NCBI RefSeq assembly: GCF_001704415.2
Contig: NW_017189740.1
Location: forward strand, 186,001-250,000
Source of the DNA: Capra hircus
Taxonomy: Eukaryota > Chordata > Mammalia > Artiodactyla > Bovidae
Reading direction: 5' to 3'
DNA length: 64,000 nt
Each line of letters begins with the position of its first letter. Position 1 is the stretch's first letter. The notes below the pieces were generated by a model, which saw only the letters and a list, made by a program, of their open reading frames with translations, made no database searches and was not told the DNA's origin. This document shows positions 24,270-36,867 of this stretch, one piece after another. The translations under genes and the position numbers were made by a program.

Positions 24270-25208
24270 CAAGGGACTGTTAAGGGTCTTCTCCAGCACC
24301 ACAGTTCAAAGACATCAATTCTTCAGCTTTCAGCTTTCTCTTCTCTCTTCTTCAGAAAAAGAGGGGAAGTTAAATGCAAAGGTCCAACTCTCACATCCAT
24401 AAACGGCTACTGGATAAACCATAGCTTTGACTAGATGGACCTTTGTTGGCAAAGTGATGTCTCTGCTTTTTATTATGATGTCTAGGTTTGTCATTGCTTT
24501 TATTCCAAGGAGCAAGCATCTTTTAATTTCATGGCTGCAGTCACCATCTGCAGCGATTTTCGAGCAAGAAAATAAAGTCTGTCACTCTGTCCACTGTTTC
24601 CGTATCTATCTGCCATGAAGTGATGGGCCTGGATATGCCATGATATTCGTTTTTTGAATATTGAGTTTTAAGCCAACTTTTTCACTCTCCTCTTTCAATT
24701 TCATCAAGAGGCTCTTAAGCTCCTCTCGCCTTCTTCTGTAGGGTGGAGTCATCTGCATTTCTGAGCTAATTGATGTTTCTCCTGGCAATCTTGATTTCAG
24801 CTTGTGCATCATCCAGCCTGACATTTTGCATGATGTACTCTGCATAGAAGTTAAGTAAGCAGGGTGGTAATATACAGTCTTGACATACTGCTTTCCTGAT
24901 TTTGAACCAGTCTGTGGTTTCATGTCCAGTTCTAAATGTTGCTTCTTGACCTGCAAACAGGTTTCTCAGGAGACAGCTAAGGTGGTCTTTTACTCCCATC
25001 TCCTTAAGAATTTTCCACAGTTTGCTGTGATCCACACAGTCAAAGCCTTTAGCATAGTCAATGAAGAAGAAGTAAATGTTTTTCTGGAATTCTCTTCATT
25101 TTTTGGTAATCCAACGTATGTTGGCAATTTGATTTCTGTTTCCTCTGTCTTTTCTAAATCCAACTTGAACATCTGGAGGTTCTTGGTTTACATACTGTTG
25201 AAGCCATT
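24270..25208 (-). mobile_element. BovB, antisense, 5' part of the split copy
   Basis: Continues the antisense BovB of 20636-20908 after a small loss at the junction. It covers the reverse transcriptase C-terminal part but is heavily broken, and the YADD region is lost. It ends at the gttgaagccattcagg block. Confidence 0.8.
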
Positions 25209-26011
25209 CAGGTAGGATCTAAATTAAATCCCTTATGATTACACAGTGAAAATGACAAATAGATTCAAGGGATTAGATCTGATAGACAGAGTCCCTGAAG
25301 AACAATGGGCAGAGGTTTGTAACATTGTACAGGAGGTGGTGATCAAAACCATCCCCAAGAAAACGAAATGCAAAAAGTTTGCCTGAGGAGGCCTTACAAG
25401 TAGTTGAGAAAAGAAGAGAATTGAAAGGCAAAGGAGAAAAGGAAACATATACCCACCTGAATGCACAGTTCCAAAGAATAGCAAGAAGAGATAAGAAAGC
25501 CTTCCTAAGTGATCAGTGCAAAGAAATATGGAAAACAACAGAATAGGAAAGACTAGAGTTCTCTTCAAGGAAATTAGAGCTACCAAGGGAATATTGCATG
25601 TAAAGATGGGCACAATAAAGGACAGAAATGGTATGGACCTAACAGAAGCAGAAGAGATTAAGAAGAGGTGGCAAGAATACACAGAAGAACTATACAAAAA
25701 AGATCTTCATGGCCCATATAACCATGATGGTGTGATTAATTACCTAGAGCCAGACATCCTGGAGTGCAAAGTCAAGTGGGCTTTAGGAAGCATCACTATG
25801 AACAAAACTAGTGGAGGTGATACAATTCCAGCTGAGCTATTTCAAATCCTAAAAGACGATGCTGTGAAGGTGCTGCCCTCAGTATGAGAGCAAATTTGGA
25901 AAACTCAGCAGTGGCCACAGGACTGGAAAAGGTCAGTTTTCATTCCAATCCCAAAGAAAGGCAATGCCAAAGAATGTTCAAACTACTGTACAATTGCACT
26001 CATTTTATATG
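25209..26011 (+). mobile_element. BovB internal fragment, sense
   Basis: A linker region between the endonuclease and reverse transcriptase (frame 25516-25887, with EEIKKRWQEYTEELYKKDL). It has neither 5' nor 3' ends. It abuts an antisense BovB on the left and an L1 on the right. Confidence 0.82.
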
Positions 26012-26460
26012 GATTAGTACTCAGCAATAAAAATGAACAAAGTCTTCATACATGCATTAATTTGTATGGTTTAAAGGGCATTATTCATAGTGAAAACATC
26101 CTATATCCAAAAGTATTATACAGTATGATTGCGCATATGTAGTTTTCTTGAAATAGCAGTGTTATACTATTGGAGAAGAGACAATTGGTTTCCATGGGCT
26201 GGAATTGTGAGTGTAGAGGTGATTATAGAGGTGATGACGGAATGTTTGTATATCTTGTCTACACTCATAAAAGACTGACAGAACTATACTAAAACATTGT
26301 ATCAACATCAGTTGATATGGTATCATAGTAACTCCTGGGTGCAACTGGATGAAGCCAACACAGACATTTCTGTACTGTTTTTGCAACTTTGTACACTTTA
26401 AGTGGGTGAATTTCATGGTATGTGAATTATATCTCGATAAAGTTTTTTTTTTTTTTTTTG
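26012..26460 (+). mobile_element. L1 3' end, sense
   Basis: An old L1 3' UTR ending ggtatgtgaattatatctcg, then an aataaag-like ataaag signal. The poly-T rather than poly-A run after it (26443-26459) is unusual for a sense copy. Confidence 0.65.
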
Positions 26461-27430
26461 GAAAAGGAAGTTACAGCTTATGAGCAATGTGATGTGATTT
26501 ATTAAGTTGAATGTTTGGGAGTATTAGAAACTTTTCACAAACAACTGATATCTGTATTTACTGAATCCATTATTAATTTAATTAAACAACACATAAATCC
26601 CTATCGACAGCCTAATTCTGTGAGATCTGCCTTTCTTCTGTGAAAACCAAGCAGGCAGTGTCTTCAGTGGCAGTTCTAAGTCCCCACACATCCCCACTGC
26701 ACAGATGAAGAAACTGAGATCTTGAGATGGGATGGCACTAGCAAATTAGTAAGTCAGTGGCAGAACAGTGACTAGAATTAGAATCTCCTAACCCCTTGTC
26801 CAAGGCTCTTACCACTGGACAACTTTTCCTTAACCTTCTTACTATCTGTTGCTTCCTCCTCCTTTCTGCTCACTCCTCCTTCAAAACAGCCATTTCAATT
26901 ATTTGCTTCATAAATTAAAAAATTATCTTCCTTCTCTATCTCCTTCCCTTCCTCCTCTCTTCCATGTCTTTTCCTCTTCTTCTATTCCTTCATCACTTCC
27001 TCCCTTCCTATTAAAAAAAAAAAAAAACAGGTCTACTATTTTCTTGGGGAGTGAGTTCAACTGGTTCTTTGTAGTCTACTGTAATCAAGGCCAGACTTTC
27101 CCCTCAACTCCCACCATTCTTCAAAATGTCAGATTCATCCTCTGGGGATTGCTTTACGAGCCCTAGGCAGTTAGGATGACAGATCTGGAAGCAGTTAGAG
27201 GAAGTCTGTCACACAAGAATGAGTTGAAGTGGGTTGAGGCAATTGCCATTCCACACAAACCTGGGGCTATGCACCTTCTTGGTTTCTTAATCTTCTCCTT
27301 GACCCCTCTTCTCAGTGCTGCTGAGTGTCTATATTCAAAGTAGGAAGCATGCATTTAAATCATTGCTTGGATGGAGGGCCACTATTTTTTCCACTAGTAA
27401 GGATATTTTATCCACTAATAAGGATACTAG
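26461..27430. other. No gene; MIR and simple repeats
   Basis: A pyrimidine-rich stretch (about 26930-27005) runs into an A15 tract near 27013-27027. Apart from the MIR listed next, I recognise nothing. Confidence 0.4.
26690..26825 (+). mobile_element. MIR SINE, sense
   Basis: MIR core text: cagatgaagaaactgagatc, then a gcaaattagtaagtcagtgg block, and the end ctcttaccactggacaac. It is an ancient, immobile copy. Confidence 0.75.
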
Positions 27431-27440
27431 TCTGTCTTGT

Positions 27441-27640
27441 GGGCTTCCCAGGTAGCTCAGTGGTAAAGAAACCGGCTGCCAATGCAGGAGATGCAGGATT
27501 CAATCCCTGGGTCAGGAAGATTCCCTGGAAAAGGAAATGACAACCCAGTCCAGTATTCTTGCCTGGGAAATCACATGGACAGATGAGCTTGGTGGGCTAC
27601 AGTCCATCGGGTCGCAAAGGCTTAGTGACTAAACAACAAG
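27441..27640 (+). mobile_element. Bov-tA SINE with target duplication
   Basis: A Bov-tA starting gggcttcccaggtagctcag. The flanking repeat (t/a)ctgtcttgt lies at 27431-27440 and 27641-27650. Confidence 0.9.
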
Positions 27641-27650
27641 ACTGTCTTGT

Positions 27651-28594
27651 ATTTTCAGTCTTTATTTTTCATTATTTAGAAGGTGAGTCATGTCCAGATA
27701 TTGGAATGAAGGAGAGAAGAGGCCTTCAGCAGCAAGTGATATGGGTAGAGAGTGTGGAGAAACTTATTGATTAATGCCTGAAGTCTTGCCACAGGGTATA
27801 CTGTCATAAGGAAACACATAGGGCCTTAGGTAGGCGTGGGTGCTCTGTGGGATAATGTGGTCCAACATAGTCTTCTCCACAACTTGGAGAGCTGTCCTCT
27901 TCAGGAAACCAGATCTGGGCTGACTATCCAGTTCTGACTTACATGCTGTCTCTCTGCTTTTGTCTCTCTCTCATCACTTGCTAAATCATATTTCTGTATT
28001 TGAAATAACAGAACAGACTATCAGCTCCAGGATGTCTCTCTTACATGCAAAGGATTGCTTCTCCTTTCTTTCCTTCTTCAGTGTTTCTATATGGCTGATC
28101 TATTTCTGCAATCTTTATATTCAGCTTAGTGATCAGATCTACTCCTTCTTTCTCTTCTCTCTTCTCATTTTTTTCTTTTCACTATTTCACCTGGAAGGTG
28201 ACTAGAGTTGAGGCTGTCACTATGGTGTATCCAGGATGAGAGATGTGTGGAGCCTGATGTAGGAAGCACCATGGATCAATCAGTTGAGAGCATAACCAAT
28301 TCTAAGACGCTGCTTGGACCTGGAAAAGACACAACCATAATGTGTGCACTCTTGGTGAGTCTCCCATAGGAATTATGAGCTGTGTGAACAGTTGTAGCAC
28401 TTGGTGTTTCTTCCACTGAGGCAGAAGGCCCAGGCAAGTGAGAAGACAGGCTCCACATTTTGAATCAGTGATTTGATTCATTCACTCATTGATCCATCAG
28501 GTATTATTGAATATATACTGAGAAAGAACACCAAGTGAACCAAAGAAAAATGTGAACTTAATTCAATCTGGGTGGGACAACGGTGTGAGAGAGT
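27651..28594. other. No gene recognised
   Basis: No repeat family or coding signature is recognised. The T-rich open frame at 27960-28205 has a hydrophobic composition typical of T-rich non-coding DNA. Confidence 0.35.
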
Positions 28595-29275
28595 TTTCAG
28601 TTCAGTTCAGCCCCTCAGTCATGTCCGACTCTTTGCAACCCCATGGACTGCAGCACCCCAGGCCTACCTGTCCATCAACAACTCCAGGAGTTTACTCAAA
28701 CTCATGTGCATTGAGTCAGTGATGCCATCCAGCCATCTCATCCTCTGTCGTCCCCTTCTCCTCCTGCCTTCAATCTTTCTGAGCATCAGGGTCTTTTCAA
28801 ATGAGTCAGTTCTTCACATCAGGTGGCCAAAGTATTGGAGTTTCAGCTTCAGCATCAGTCCTTCCAGTGAATATTCAGGACTGCTTTCCTTTAGGATGGA
28901 CTGGTTGGATCTCCTAGCAGTCCAAGGGACTCTCAAGAGTCTTCTCCAATACCACAGTTCAAAAGTATCAATTCTTCAGTGCTCAGCTTTCTTTACAGTC
29001 CAACTCTCACATCCATACATGACTACTGGAAAAACCATAGCTTTGACTAGATGGACCTTTGTTGGCAAGGTAATGTCTCTGCTTCTTAATAAGCTGTCCA
29101 GGTTGGGCAAAACTTTTCTTCCAAGGAGTAAGCATCTTTTAATTTCATGGCTGCAGTCACCATCTGCAGTGATTTTGGAGCTCAAAAAATAAAATTTGTC
29201 ACTGTTTCCATTGTTTCCCTATCTATTTGCCATGAAGTGATGGGACAAGATGCCATGATCTTTTTTTTCTGAGTG

Positions 29276-29632
29276 TTGGAGAAGACTCTTGAGAGTCCCT
29301 TGGACTGCAAAGAGATCCAACCAGTCCATTCTGAAGGAGATCAACCCTGAGATTTCTTTGGAAGGAATGACGCTAAAGCTGAAACTCCAGTACTTTTGCC
29401 ACCTCATGCGAAGAGTTGACTCATTGGAAAAGACTTTGATGCTGGGAGTCATTGGGGGCAGGAGGAAAAGGGGACGACAGAGGATGAGATGGCTGGATGG
29501 CATCACTGACTCGATGGACATGAATCTGAGTGAACTCCGGGAGATGGTGATGGACAGGGAGGCCTGGTGTGCTGTGATTCAGGGGGTCACAAAGAGTCAG
29601 ACACCACTGAGCAACTGAACTGAACTGAACTG
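29276..29632 (+). mobile_element. BovB 3' end, sense, nested
   Basis: A 357-bp sense tail beginning gtgttggagaagactcttga and ending in the gaactgaactgaactgaa repeat, placed inside the antisense host at the gaatgttgag position. Confidence 0.82.
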
Positions 29633-30100
29633 AAGGTTGAGTTGGGTTAGGTTTTAAGCCAACCTTTTCACTCTCCTCTTTCACTTTCACCAGGAGGCTC
29701 TTTAGCTCTTCTTTACTTCCTATCATAAGGGTGGTGTCATCTGCATATCTGAGGTTATTGATATTTCTCCTGCCAATCTTGATTCCAGCTTGTGCTTCCT
29801 CCAGTCCAGCATTTCTCATGACGTACTCTGCATATAAGGTAAATAAGCAGGGTGACAATATACAGCCTTGATGTACTCCTTTCCTGACTCGGTCCACTCT
29901 GTTGTTCCATGTCTGGTTCTAACTGTTGCTTCTTGACCTGCATACAGATTTCTCAAGAGGCAGGTCAGGTGATCTGGTATTCCCATTTCTTGAAGAATTT
30001 TCCACAGTTTGTTGTGATCCACACAGTCAAAGGTTTTGGCATAGTCAATAAAGCAGAAGTAGATGTTTTTCTGGAACTCTTGGGCTTTTTCAATGATCCA

Positions 30101-30699
30101 AGTCTCCAAAATCACTGCAGATGGTGACTGCAGCCATGAAATTAAAACACTTACTCCTTGGAAGAAAAGTTATGACCAACTTAGATAGCATATTGAAAAG
30201 CAGAGACATTACTTTGCCAACTAAGGTACATATAGTCAAGGCTATGGTTTTTCCAGAAGTCATGTATGGATGTGAGAGTTGGACTGTGAAGAAGGCTGAG
30301 CGCCAAAGAATTGATGCTTTTGAACTGTGGTGTTGGATAAGACTCTTGAGAGTCCCTTGGACTGCAAGGAGATCCAACCAGTCCATTCTGAAGGAGATCA
30401 GCCCTGGGATTTATTTGGGAGGAATGATGCTGAAGCTGAAACTCCAGTACTTTGGCCAACTCATGCGAAGAGCTGACTCAATGGAAAAGACTGTGATGCT
30501 GGGGGGGGATTGCGGGCAGGAGGAGAAGGGGATGACAGAGGATGAGATGGCTGGATGGCATCACTGACTCGATGGACGTGAGTCTGAGTGAACTCCGGGA
30601 GATGGTGATGGACAGGGAGGCCTGGCATGCTGTGATTCATGGGGTCACAAAGAGTCGGACACGACTGAGCGACTGAACTGAACTGAACTGAACTGAATG
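30101..30699 (+). mobile_element. BovB 3' end, sense, nested
   Basis: A 599-bp sense tail starting gtctccaaaatcactgcaga and ending with five or so gaact units. It is inserted in the antisense host between atgatccaa and ggatgctggc. Confidence 0.85.
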
Positions 30700-30725
30700 G
30701 ATGCTGGCAATTTAATCTCTGGTAG

Positions 30726-31037
30726 AGAGTTTCAGGGAGTTACAAACAATGACATGGTGAGAAGAGTCTATAATTACCTTGAATCCTGAGGTTTCTTGCT
30801 AGCTAGAAGCTATTACTCTTGGCTGAGACTGAAGAAGAGGTGGTGGTTAGTTGATGAGGATAGGTGTAAAGGATGTGGTGATTGTGGGCTATGTCGACCT
30901 TGAGCTTCTGCCAGGTGACCATGTGGGGCTGTCCAGTGGACAGTAGGAAACATGTCTATTAGCAAAGGGGCCTGGGCTGGACATCATGTTAGGCTGCATT
31001 AATAGGGATCATTGGAGACCATAGGTTTAATTTAAAA
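30726..31037. other. No gene recognised
   Basis: About 310 bp between two BovB/L1 blocks with no recognised signature. Confidence 0.35.
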
Positions 31038-31080
31038 AGATTATTGTTTATGTGAAAAGATGCTCCACATTGCAAATTAT
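31038..31080 (+). mobile_element. L1 fragment, left of a BovB insertion
   Basis: A short piece of L1 (gtgaaaagatgctccacatt) that is continued at 32187 beyond the BovB. Confidence 0.65.
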
Positions 31081-32186
31081 TCAGTTCAGTTCAGTCACTC
31101 AGTCGTGTCCAACTCTTTGCAATCCCATGGACTGCAGCACCCCAGACCTTCTTGTCCATCACCAACTCCCAGAGCTTGCTCAACCTCATGTCCATCAAGT
31201 CGGTGATGCCATCCAACCAGTTCATCCTCTATGGTCCCTTTCTCCTTCTGCCTTCAATCTTTCCCAGCATCAGGGACTTTTCAAATGAGTCAGTTTTTCA
31301 CATCAGGTGGCCAAAGCATTAGAGCTTCAGCTACAGCATCAGTCCTTCCAATGAATATTCAGGACTGCTTTCCTTTAGAATGGACTGGTTGGATCTCCTA
31401 GCAGTCCAAGGGACTCTCAAGAGTCTTCTCCAACACCACAGTTCAAAATAATCAATGCTTTGGCACTTAGCTTTCTTTGTAGTCCATCTCTCACCTCCAT
31501 ACATGACTACTGGAAAAGCCATAGCTTTGTCTAGACAGGCATTTGTTGGCAAAGTAATGTTTCTGCTTTTTAATATGCTGTCTAGGTTGGTCATATATTT
31601 TCTTCCAAGGAGCAAGCATCTTTTAATTTCATGGCCGCAATCACCATCTGCAGTGATTTTGGAGCCCCTCAAAGCCACTGTTTCCATTGTTTCCTCATCT
31701 ATTTGCCATGAAGTGATGGGACCAGTTGCCATGATCTTAGTTTTTTGAATGTCAAGTTTTAAGCCAACTTTCACTCTCCTCTTTTACCTTCATCAAGAAG
31801 CTCTTTAGTTCTCCTTTGCTTTCTGCCATAAGGGTGGTGTCATCTGCATATCTAAGGTTATTGATATTTCTCCCAGCAATCTTGATTCCAGCTTGTGCTT
31901 CATCCAGCCCATCATTTTGCATGATATACTTTGCATAGAAGTTAAATAAGCAGGGTGACAATATACAGCCTTGATGTACTCCTTTCCCGACTTGGAACCA
32001 GTCTGTTGTTCCATATCTGGTTTTAACTATTGCTTCTTGACCTGCATACAGATTTCTCAGGAAGCAGGAAAGGTGGTCTGGTATTCCCATCTCTTGAAGA
32101 ATTTTCCACAGTTTGTTGTGATCCACACAGTGAAAATCTTTGGCGTAGTTAATAAAGCAGAAATAGGTGTTTTTCTGGAACTCTCA
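31081..32186 (-). mobile_element. 5'-truncated BovB, antisense, inserted in L1
   Basis: Begins with the tail repeat at 31081 and ends in reverse transcriptase text (tttttctggaactct). The antisense frame 32126-31752 keeps VHQGCILSPCLFNFY and RYADDTTLMAES. Frame 31774-31331 covers the C-terminal part. Confidence 0.88.
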
Positions 32187-32940
32187 GAAAAATACAAATC
32201 AAAACCACAATGAGGGATCACCTCACATTGATCAGAATGGCTATCATTAAAAGTATACAAAGAATAAGTGTTGGAGAGGATGTGGAGAGAATGGAACCCT
32301 CCTACACTGTTGGTGAGAATGTAAACTGGTACAGCCACTATGGAGAACAGTATGAAAGTTCCTTTAAAAAACTAAAGATAGAGTTACCATAGGATCTTGC
32401 TATCCCACTTCTGGCCATATATCTGGAGAAAACCATAAATTGAAAAGTACACGCACCCCAATGTTCATAGCAGCTATATTTACAATATCCAAGACATGGA
32501 AGCAACCTGAATGCCCATCAGCAGAAAAATGGATAAATAAGATATGGTATACACAATGAAATACTACTCAGCCATGAAAAAGAATGAAAGAATGCCACTT
32601 TCAGCAACATGGACAGATCTAGAGATGATGATACTAAGTGAAGTAAGTCAGACAAAGAAACACAAATATCATACGTTTTCTCTTATATGTGAAATCTGAA
32701 ATATGACACAAATTAACTTATCTATGGAACAGAAATAGTCTTGTGAACATAGAGAACAGACCTGTGGTTCCCAAGGGTGAAGGGGATAGGAGAAGAGTTG
32801 ATCGGGAGTTTGGGATTAGCAGATGTAAACTATTACATGTAGGATGGATAACAAAAGGGTCCTATTGTATAGCACAGGGAAATATATTCAATATCCTGTG
32901 ATAAACCATAAAAGAAAAGAATTTTCTTTTTTTAAAAAAA
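32187..32940 (+). mobile_element. L1 3' end, sense
   Basis: L1 text from cagaaaaatacaaatcaaaa through the region after ORF2 to the end ataaaccataaaagaaaaga and an A-rich tail. Confidence 0.85.
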
Positions 32941-34092
32941 AGACTGTTGGTTAGATAGTGGCCTACATGCTATAGGATGCCATCTCCTCTCCTGAAAACA
33001 CAGCTAGAAACTAAAGTTGCACTAAGATTAAATTTAAGAAACACTTAAATGGGAGAAAGTTTTCTTGTATTTAAATTTATTTTTTCTGTGTATTTGTGGC
33101 TCATGTATTGTTGTTGTTCAGCCTCTCGGTCATGTCTGACTCTTTGTGACCCCATGGAATACACTATACAGTTATAATAATGACATTTCCATCTTATACT
33201 TGTTATGTCAAGACACTTTTAAGACTTTGCTCTTGATAGTCATTGCCAAGACTGAGCTTACAACCTTTCACCACATCCCCCAATATGCAGAAACTTATCT
33301 CCTCAAGCCTAACGTGTGAGTTTTAGGCAGTTGGCAGATCTTTGGTAACAAAAATTCAGGATAAATAGATCAGAGACCCGAAGACAACTTTGGGCTCAGG
33401 TACTTGAAGGCTGGAATTCTATATGATGCATAATTTACCTAGTGGATAGTGGCTGTCAAAATTTTAGATGTGGAATCTCTTATTCCAAGTGAAGCCTTCC
33501 ACAGAAATCCACTTCACAAATATAAACAAGGCTGAACACTCTGGTGGAAGTGAGGTCTGTAATCCCAGAGTTCTGCCTACCCACTCACAGAAGTTGGCTC
33601 TGACACTCAGCCACAGCACTCCAAAGACTTCCTGACCACAGCTGGGAAGGCTCTGTCCTGGAAGACCCTTCTTCAGACATGGACCTTATGCTCCTGCACA
33701 GACACCTATCTGTGTGGACTCCATTCTGTCCAATGCACTAACTTCTAAACTTACTGTCTGGGTTTCCAGCACCATCAACAAATATCACCTTAACCTCTGC
33801 ATTCTTAACATAAGTTATGATCCTGTTTCTTGTTTCCCAAATTCTTCATTGCCCAGAGAGTTTATTTCTGGACTTGTTAATCAGCTCCACTGATCAGTTT
33901 GTCTACTGTTTAATCAATAACACAGAATATTTTTTTTAATTTTTATTTATCTTTTAATGGAAGGATAATAGCTGTATAGAATTCTGTTGTTTTCTGTCAA
34001 ACATCAGGAAGAATCATCCATGGGTATACACTGATTACTACAACCTGTTCTTAAAATCAGGTATTTTAAGAAAGTAGAATTTTATCCTACTG
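32941..34092. other. No gene recognised; short Bov-tA/BovB scrap
   Basis: A 55-bp antisense scrap (gttcagcctctcggtcatgt) lies at about 33113-33160. Otherwise I recognise nothing. The lower boundary of the NUDCD2 retrocopy is at 34093. Confidence 0.4.
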
Positions 34093-35027
34093 TTTTTTTT
34101 CCTATTTAGAAAAATTTATTGAACATAATTCCTGCATCACAGTTATTGAAAGAAAAACTTAATTTTCCCTGAAAGCACCCTGTCATTTTACATGATCTAT
34201 ACCTTAAAAGTTTTCATATTAAAAATACAGGTTAAATATGAAATTAGTAAAGTGCAGCATATAAAACATCATGCTGAGCAAGATCAAGTCCAAAAGAAAA
34301 GTTACCATGTATCAATAGAATAGTTCCCACAGTATTTAAGATGTTTCCTATGTAAATCATATTTGAATGCAACTTTTAGAACCATATTTAAATGTATTTT
34401 GCAATTTGTTAACTAAGCATCCACGTTTTCCTTCCACCACATAATCTGTTCCTCTGATTATGTTGGCAACATCTGCTAGGATCCACAAAATGCAGCAAGA
34501 TCAGTTATTTCTCATGATTCGAGAAATCTGGTTCACCTTTAGTGTAGTTTCCTGAGATTTCTGCCCCACTGAAGTAAAAACCAGGATTTTCTTTCTGGAA
34601 TCTCCCTAATGTAAATTTTCTCTGCATTTGGTCTTGAACCCAAGGGTGAGCTGCATATTCATATTCTAGAAGAGAAGTCCAACAATTTGCTGCATCTCTC
34701 CTCATCTTTGTAAGAACAATACAGATCATTTTTCTATCCTCCAGAGTCCATGTTCCCTCATTAGCTATTGCAGAGTCAGAGTTTGCCCCGCCCCTACCTT
34801 GAGGATCTTGTGGCCACCCATAGCCAGTGCCACATGCTTGCTCTGCAGGCTGCACTGGCTATCCTGGGTGCAAGTGCCTGACGGTATTTGAACTTCAGTG
34901 AACACCTCCTCCAAGGTCTGGTACCACTGGCCCCATGGTGTTCCACATGAAACCACCCCACTGCAAGCCTCAAATGGGGCTGACATACTCTAGTCGCCTC
35001 CTGGCCATGGTGGCACCGAGCAAGCAG
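34093..35027 (-). pseudogene. NUDCD2P: Processed pseudogene of NUDCD2
   Basis: NUDCD2 is a small NudC/CS-domain protein that acts with Hsp90 and dynein/LIS1. The copy starts at 34986 with MSAPFEACSGVVSCGTPWGQ and keeps WYQTLEEVF and the CS-domain text. A second frame from about 34800 to the stop at 34505 holds NEGTWTLEDRKM, ANCWTSLLE, KENPGFYFSGAEISGNYTKG and the C-terminal NHEK. It is intronless across the coding region. The 3' UTR ends with aataaa (complement at 34115-34120) about 15 nt before an A8 run (34093-34100). This is the hallmark of mRNA retroposition. A 10-nt insertion and a 2-nt loss break the frame near residue 63. The 5' limit is approximate and no target duplication was found. 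Confidence 0.92.
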
Positions 35028-35035
35028 CTATTGTA

Positions 35036-35370
35036 CTTTTTCATAATTGTTTTAGCTATTCTTGTTCTTTTGCCCTTCCATTAGTTTTTTTTGTCCTCCC
35101 ATAAACTTTTTGAATCGCTTGTTTATATCTACAAAAAAAAATTCTGCTGAAATTTTGATTGACATTGCTTTAAATGTATGGATCAATTTAGTGAAAACAG
35201 ACATCATCACTACGTTGAGTTGGCCAATCTATGATACTTATCTCTATTTATTTACTATTTATTTAGGTCTCGATTTCTTTCATTAGCATTTTGTAGCTTT
35301 CAACACATAGATCTTGTGCATGTCTTGTTAGATTTATACCTAAATGTTGCAATTTTGGAAAATGGTAAGT
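35036..35370 (-). mobile_element. L1 ORF2 fragment, antisense
   Basis: Antisense L1: ctgctgaaattttgattgac, then atggatcaatttagtgaaa and ggtctcgatttctttcatta. It lies just upstream of the NUDCD2 retrocopy, which probably landed next to or in it. Confidence 0.8.
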
Positions 35371-35584
35371 TTTTTTCTGAAGAGGAAATTCATATATCAA
35401 TGGAGATAATTTAAAAGATTTCTTGTTACATATGAAATGAAACTTAGTGGATATTTCTGGGCACATAACTTTTCAGCTGAAACAAAAGCCTTCTAAAACT
35501 TCAAATTTTTATAATAACTTAGGAATCTATTTGAGCACTATGGAAGCAACATATACTCATCACGGAAATCAGAGCATTTGAATC

Positions 35585-36050
35585 AGTTCTAATGAGGTGG
35601 ATGAAACTGGAGCCTACTATACAGAAAGAATTAAATCAGAAAGAAAAACACCAATACAGTATACTAACACATATATATGGAATTTAGAAAGATGGTAACA
35701 ATGATGCTATATGCGAGACAGCAAAAGAGACACAGATGTAAAGAACAGACTTTTGGACTCTGTGGGAGAAGGCGAGGGTGGGATGAGTTGAGAGAATAGC
35801 ATGTATATTACCATACGTGAAATAGATCGCCAGTCCAGATTCGATGCATGAGACAGGGTGCTCAGGGCCAGTGCACTGGGATGACCCTGAGGGATGAGAT
35901 GGGGAGGGAGGTAAGAGAGGGTGTTCAGGATGGGGGACACATGTACACCCATGGCTGATTCATGTCAATGTATGGCAAAAAAACATTACAATATTGTAAA
36001 GTAATTAGCCTTCAATTAAAATAAATTAATTAATTAAAATAAAGAAATCA
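35585..36050 (+). mobile_element. Ruminant L1 (L1_BT-like) 3' end, sense
   Basis: Starts around gatgaaactggagcctacta. It contains cagtgcactgggatgacc and cattcatgtcaatgtatggc-like text, and ends in a taattaattaaaataaag tail. Confidence 0.82.
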
Positions 36051-36865
36051 GAGTAAATAATACTCATCATAACTCATCAGAAAATGGTGTTTAAAAGTTT
36101 TGCTTTCTAATTTTAAAAATTGTAGTTGTATGTAAATACAGTAAATTTTATGTGTTGATCTTATATCTTTCAACCTTGGGATTTTCTTTGACTCCCTCCT
36201 AGGTTGCCAGATGTGAAAAAGCCCACAGAGTGCCAAGCCAGCAAATGATCCTACACCCTTCTGAAGCTGTACCCTCACTACAAGAGGTTCTTCCAGGTGC
36301 CATGGTGCCAAGTGCTTCACCCTTTGAAAAGATCATGGGCTGGCCCGCCAGGTACCTGCCCACTCAGCCTAAGTCCTTGGACTCCAGAAAGTAAAGGTTA
36401 GAGTCACAATAGGGTTTTTTGCACCAGAGAGGAATCCAAAGACAGCTGTACCAGTACCTACTGTGTACTAAACTCTGACTGGTGCCCAAGAAGGCTGCTA
36501 GGGATGACAGGAGGCAGGGTCAGGCCTGCACATTGACTTATGGCAATTTCTGTCTATAATCTCATTAAGCAAGAATGTTCTCCTTTCTTCTGATGCAAGA
36601 ACAATCTCAGCCCAAGTCTCTGCTACCCTCCACGTGGCTGAACTTGCCTGAGCATCTGCACAGGTGCCATTAGGCACACTGAAAATCAGGGATTTCTTGC
36701 GAGGCATGTATCAGACAAGAGATAGAAGAAGGATGATTACTTACTCTTTTAAAATTGAAGCTGGCATGTCCATTAAGGAAGCATTTTTCACCTAGTAGGA
36801 ATATTCTAGAGTTTTAGGAATTCAGCCTTAGTAGATGTTTGTTTCATGGTCTTTCCTCATCTACA
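36051..36865. other. No gene recognised
   Basis: No coding or repeat signature is recognised. Confidence 0.35.
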
Positions 36866-36867
36866 AG

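Larger units (their letters stand above)
28595..30725 (-). mobile_element. BovB, antisense, with two sense BovB tails inserted
   Basis: Host antisense BovB pieces at 28595-29275, 29633-30100 and 30700-30725. The frame 29897-29421 keeps VHQGCILSPCLFTLYAEYV and RYADDTTLMIGS, and 30115-29816 keeps FCFIDYAKTFDCVDHNKLW. The two inserts are listed separately. The host text rejoins across them (caatgatccaa, then ggatgctggcaatttaatct). Confidence 0.85.
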
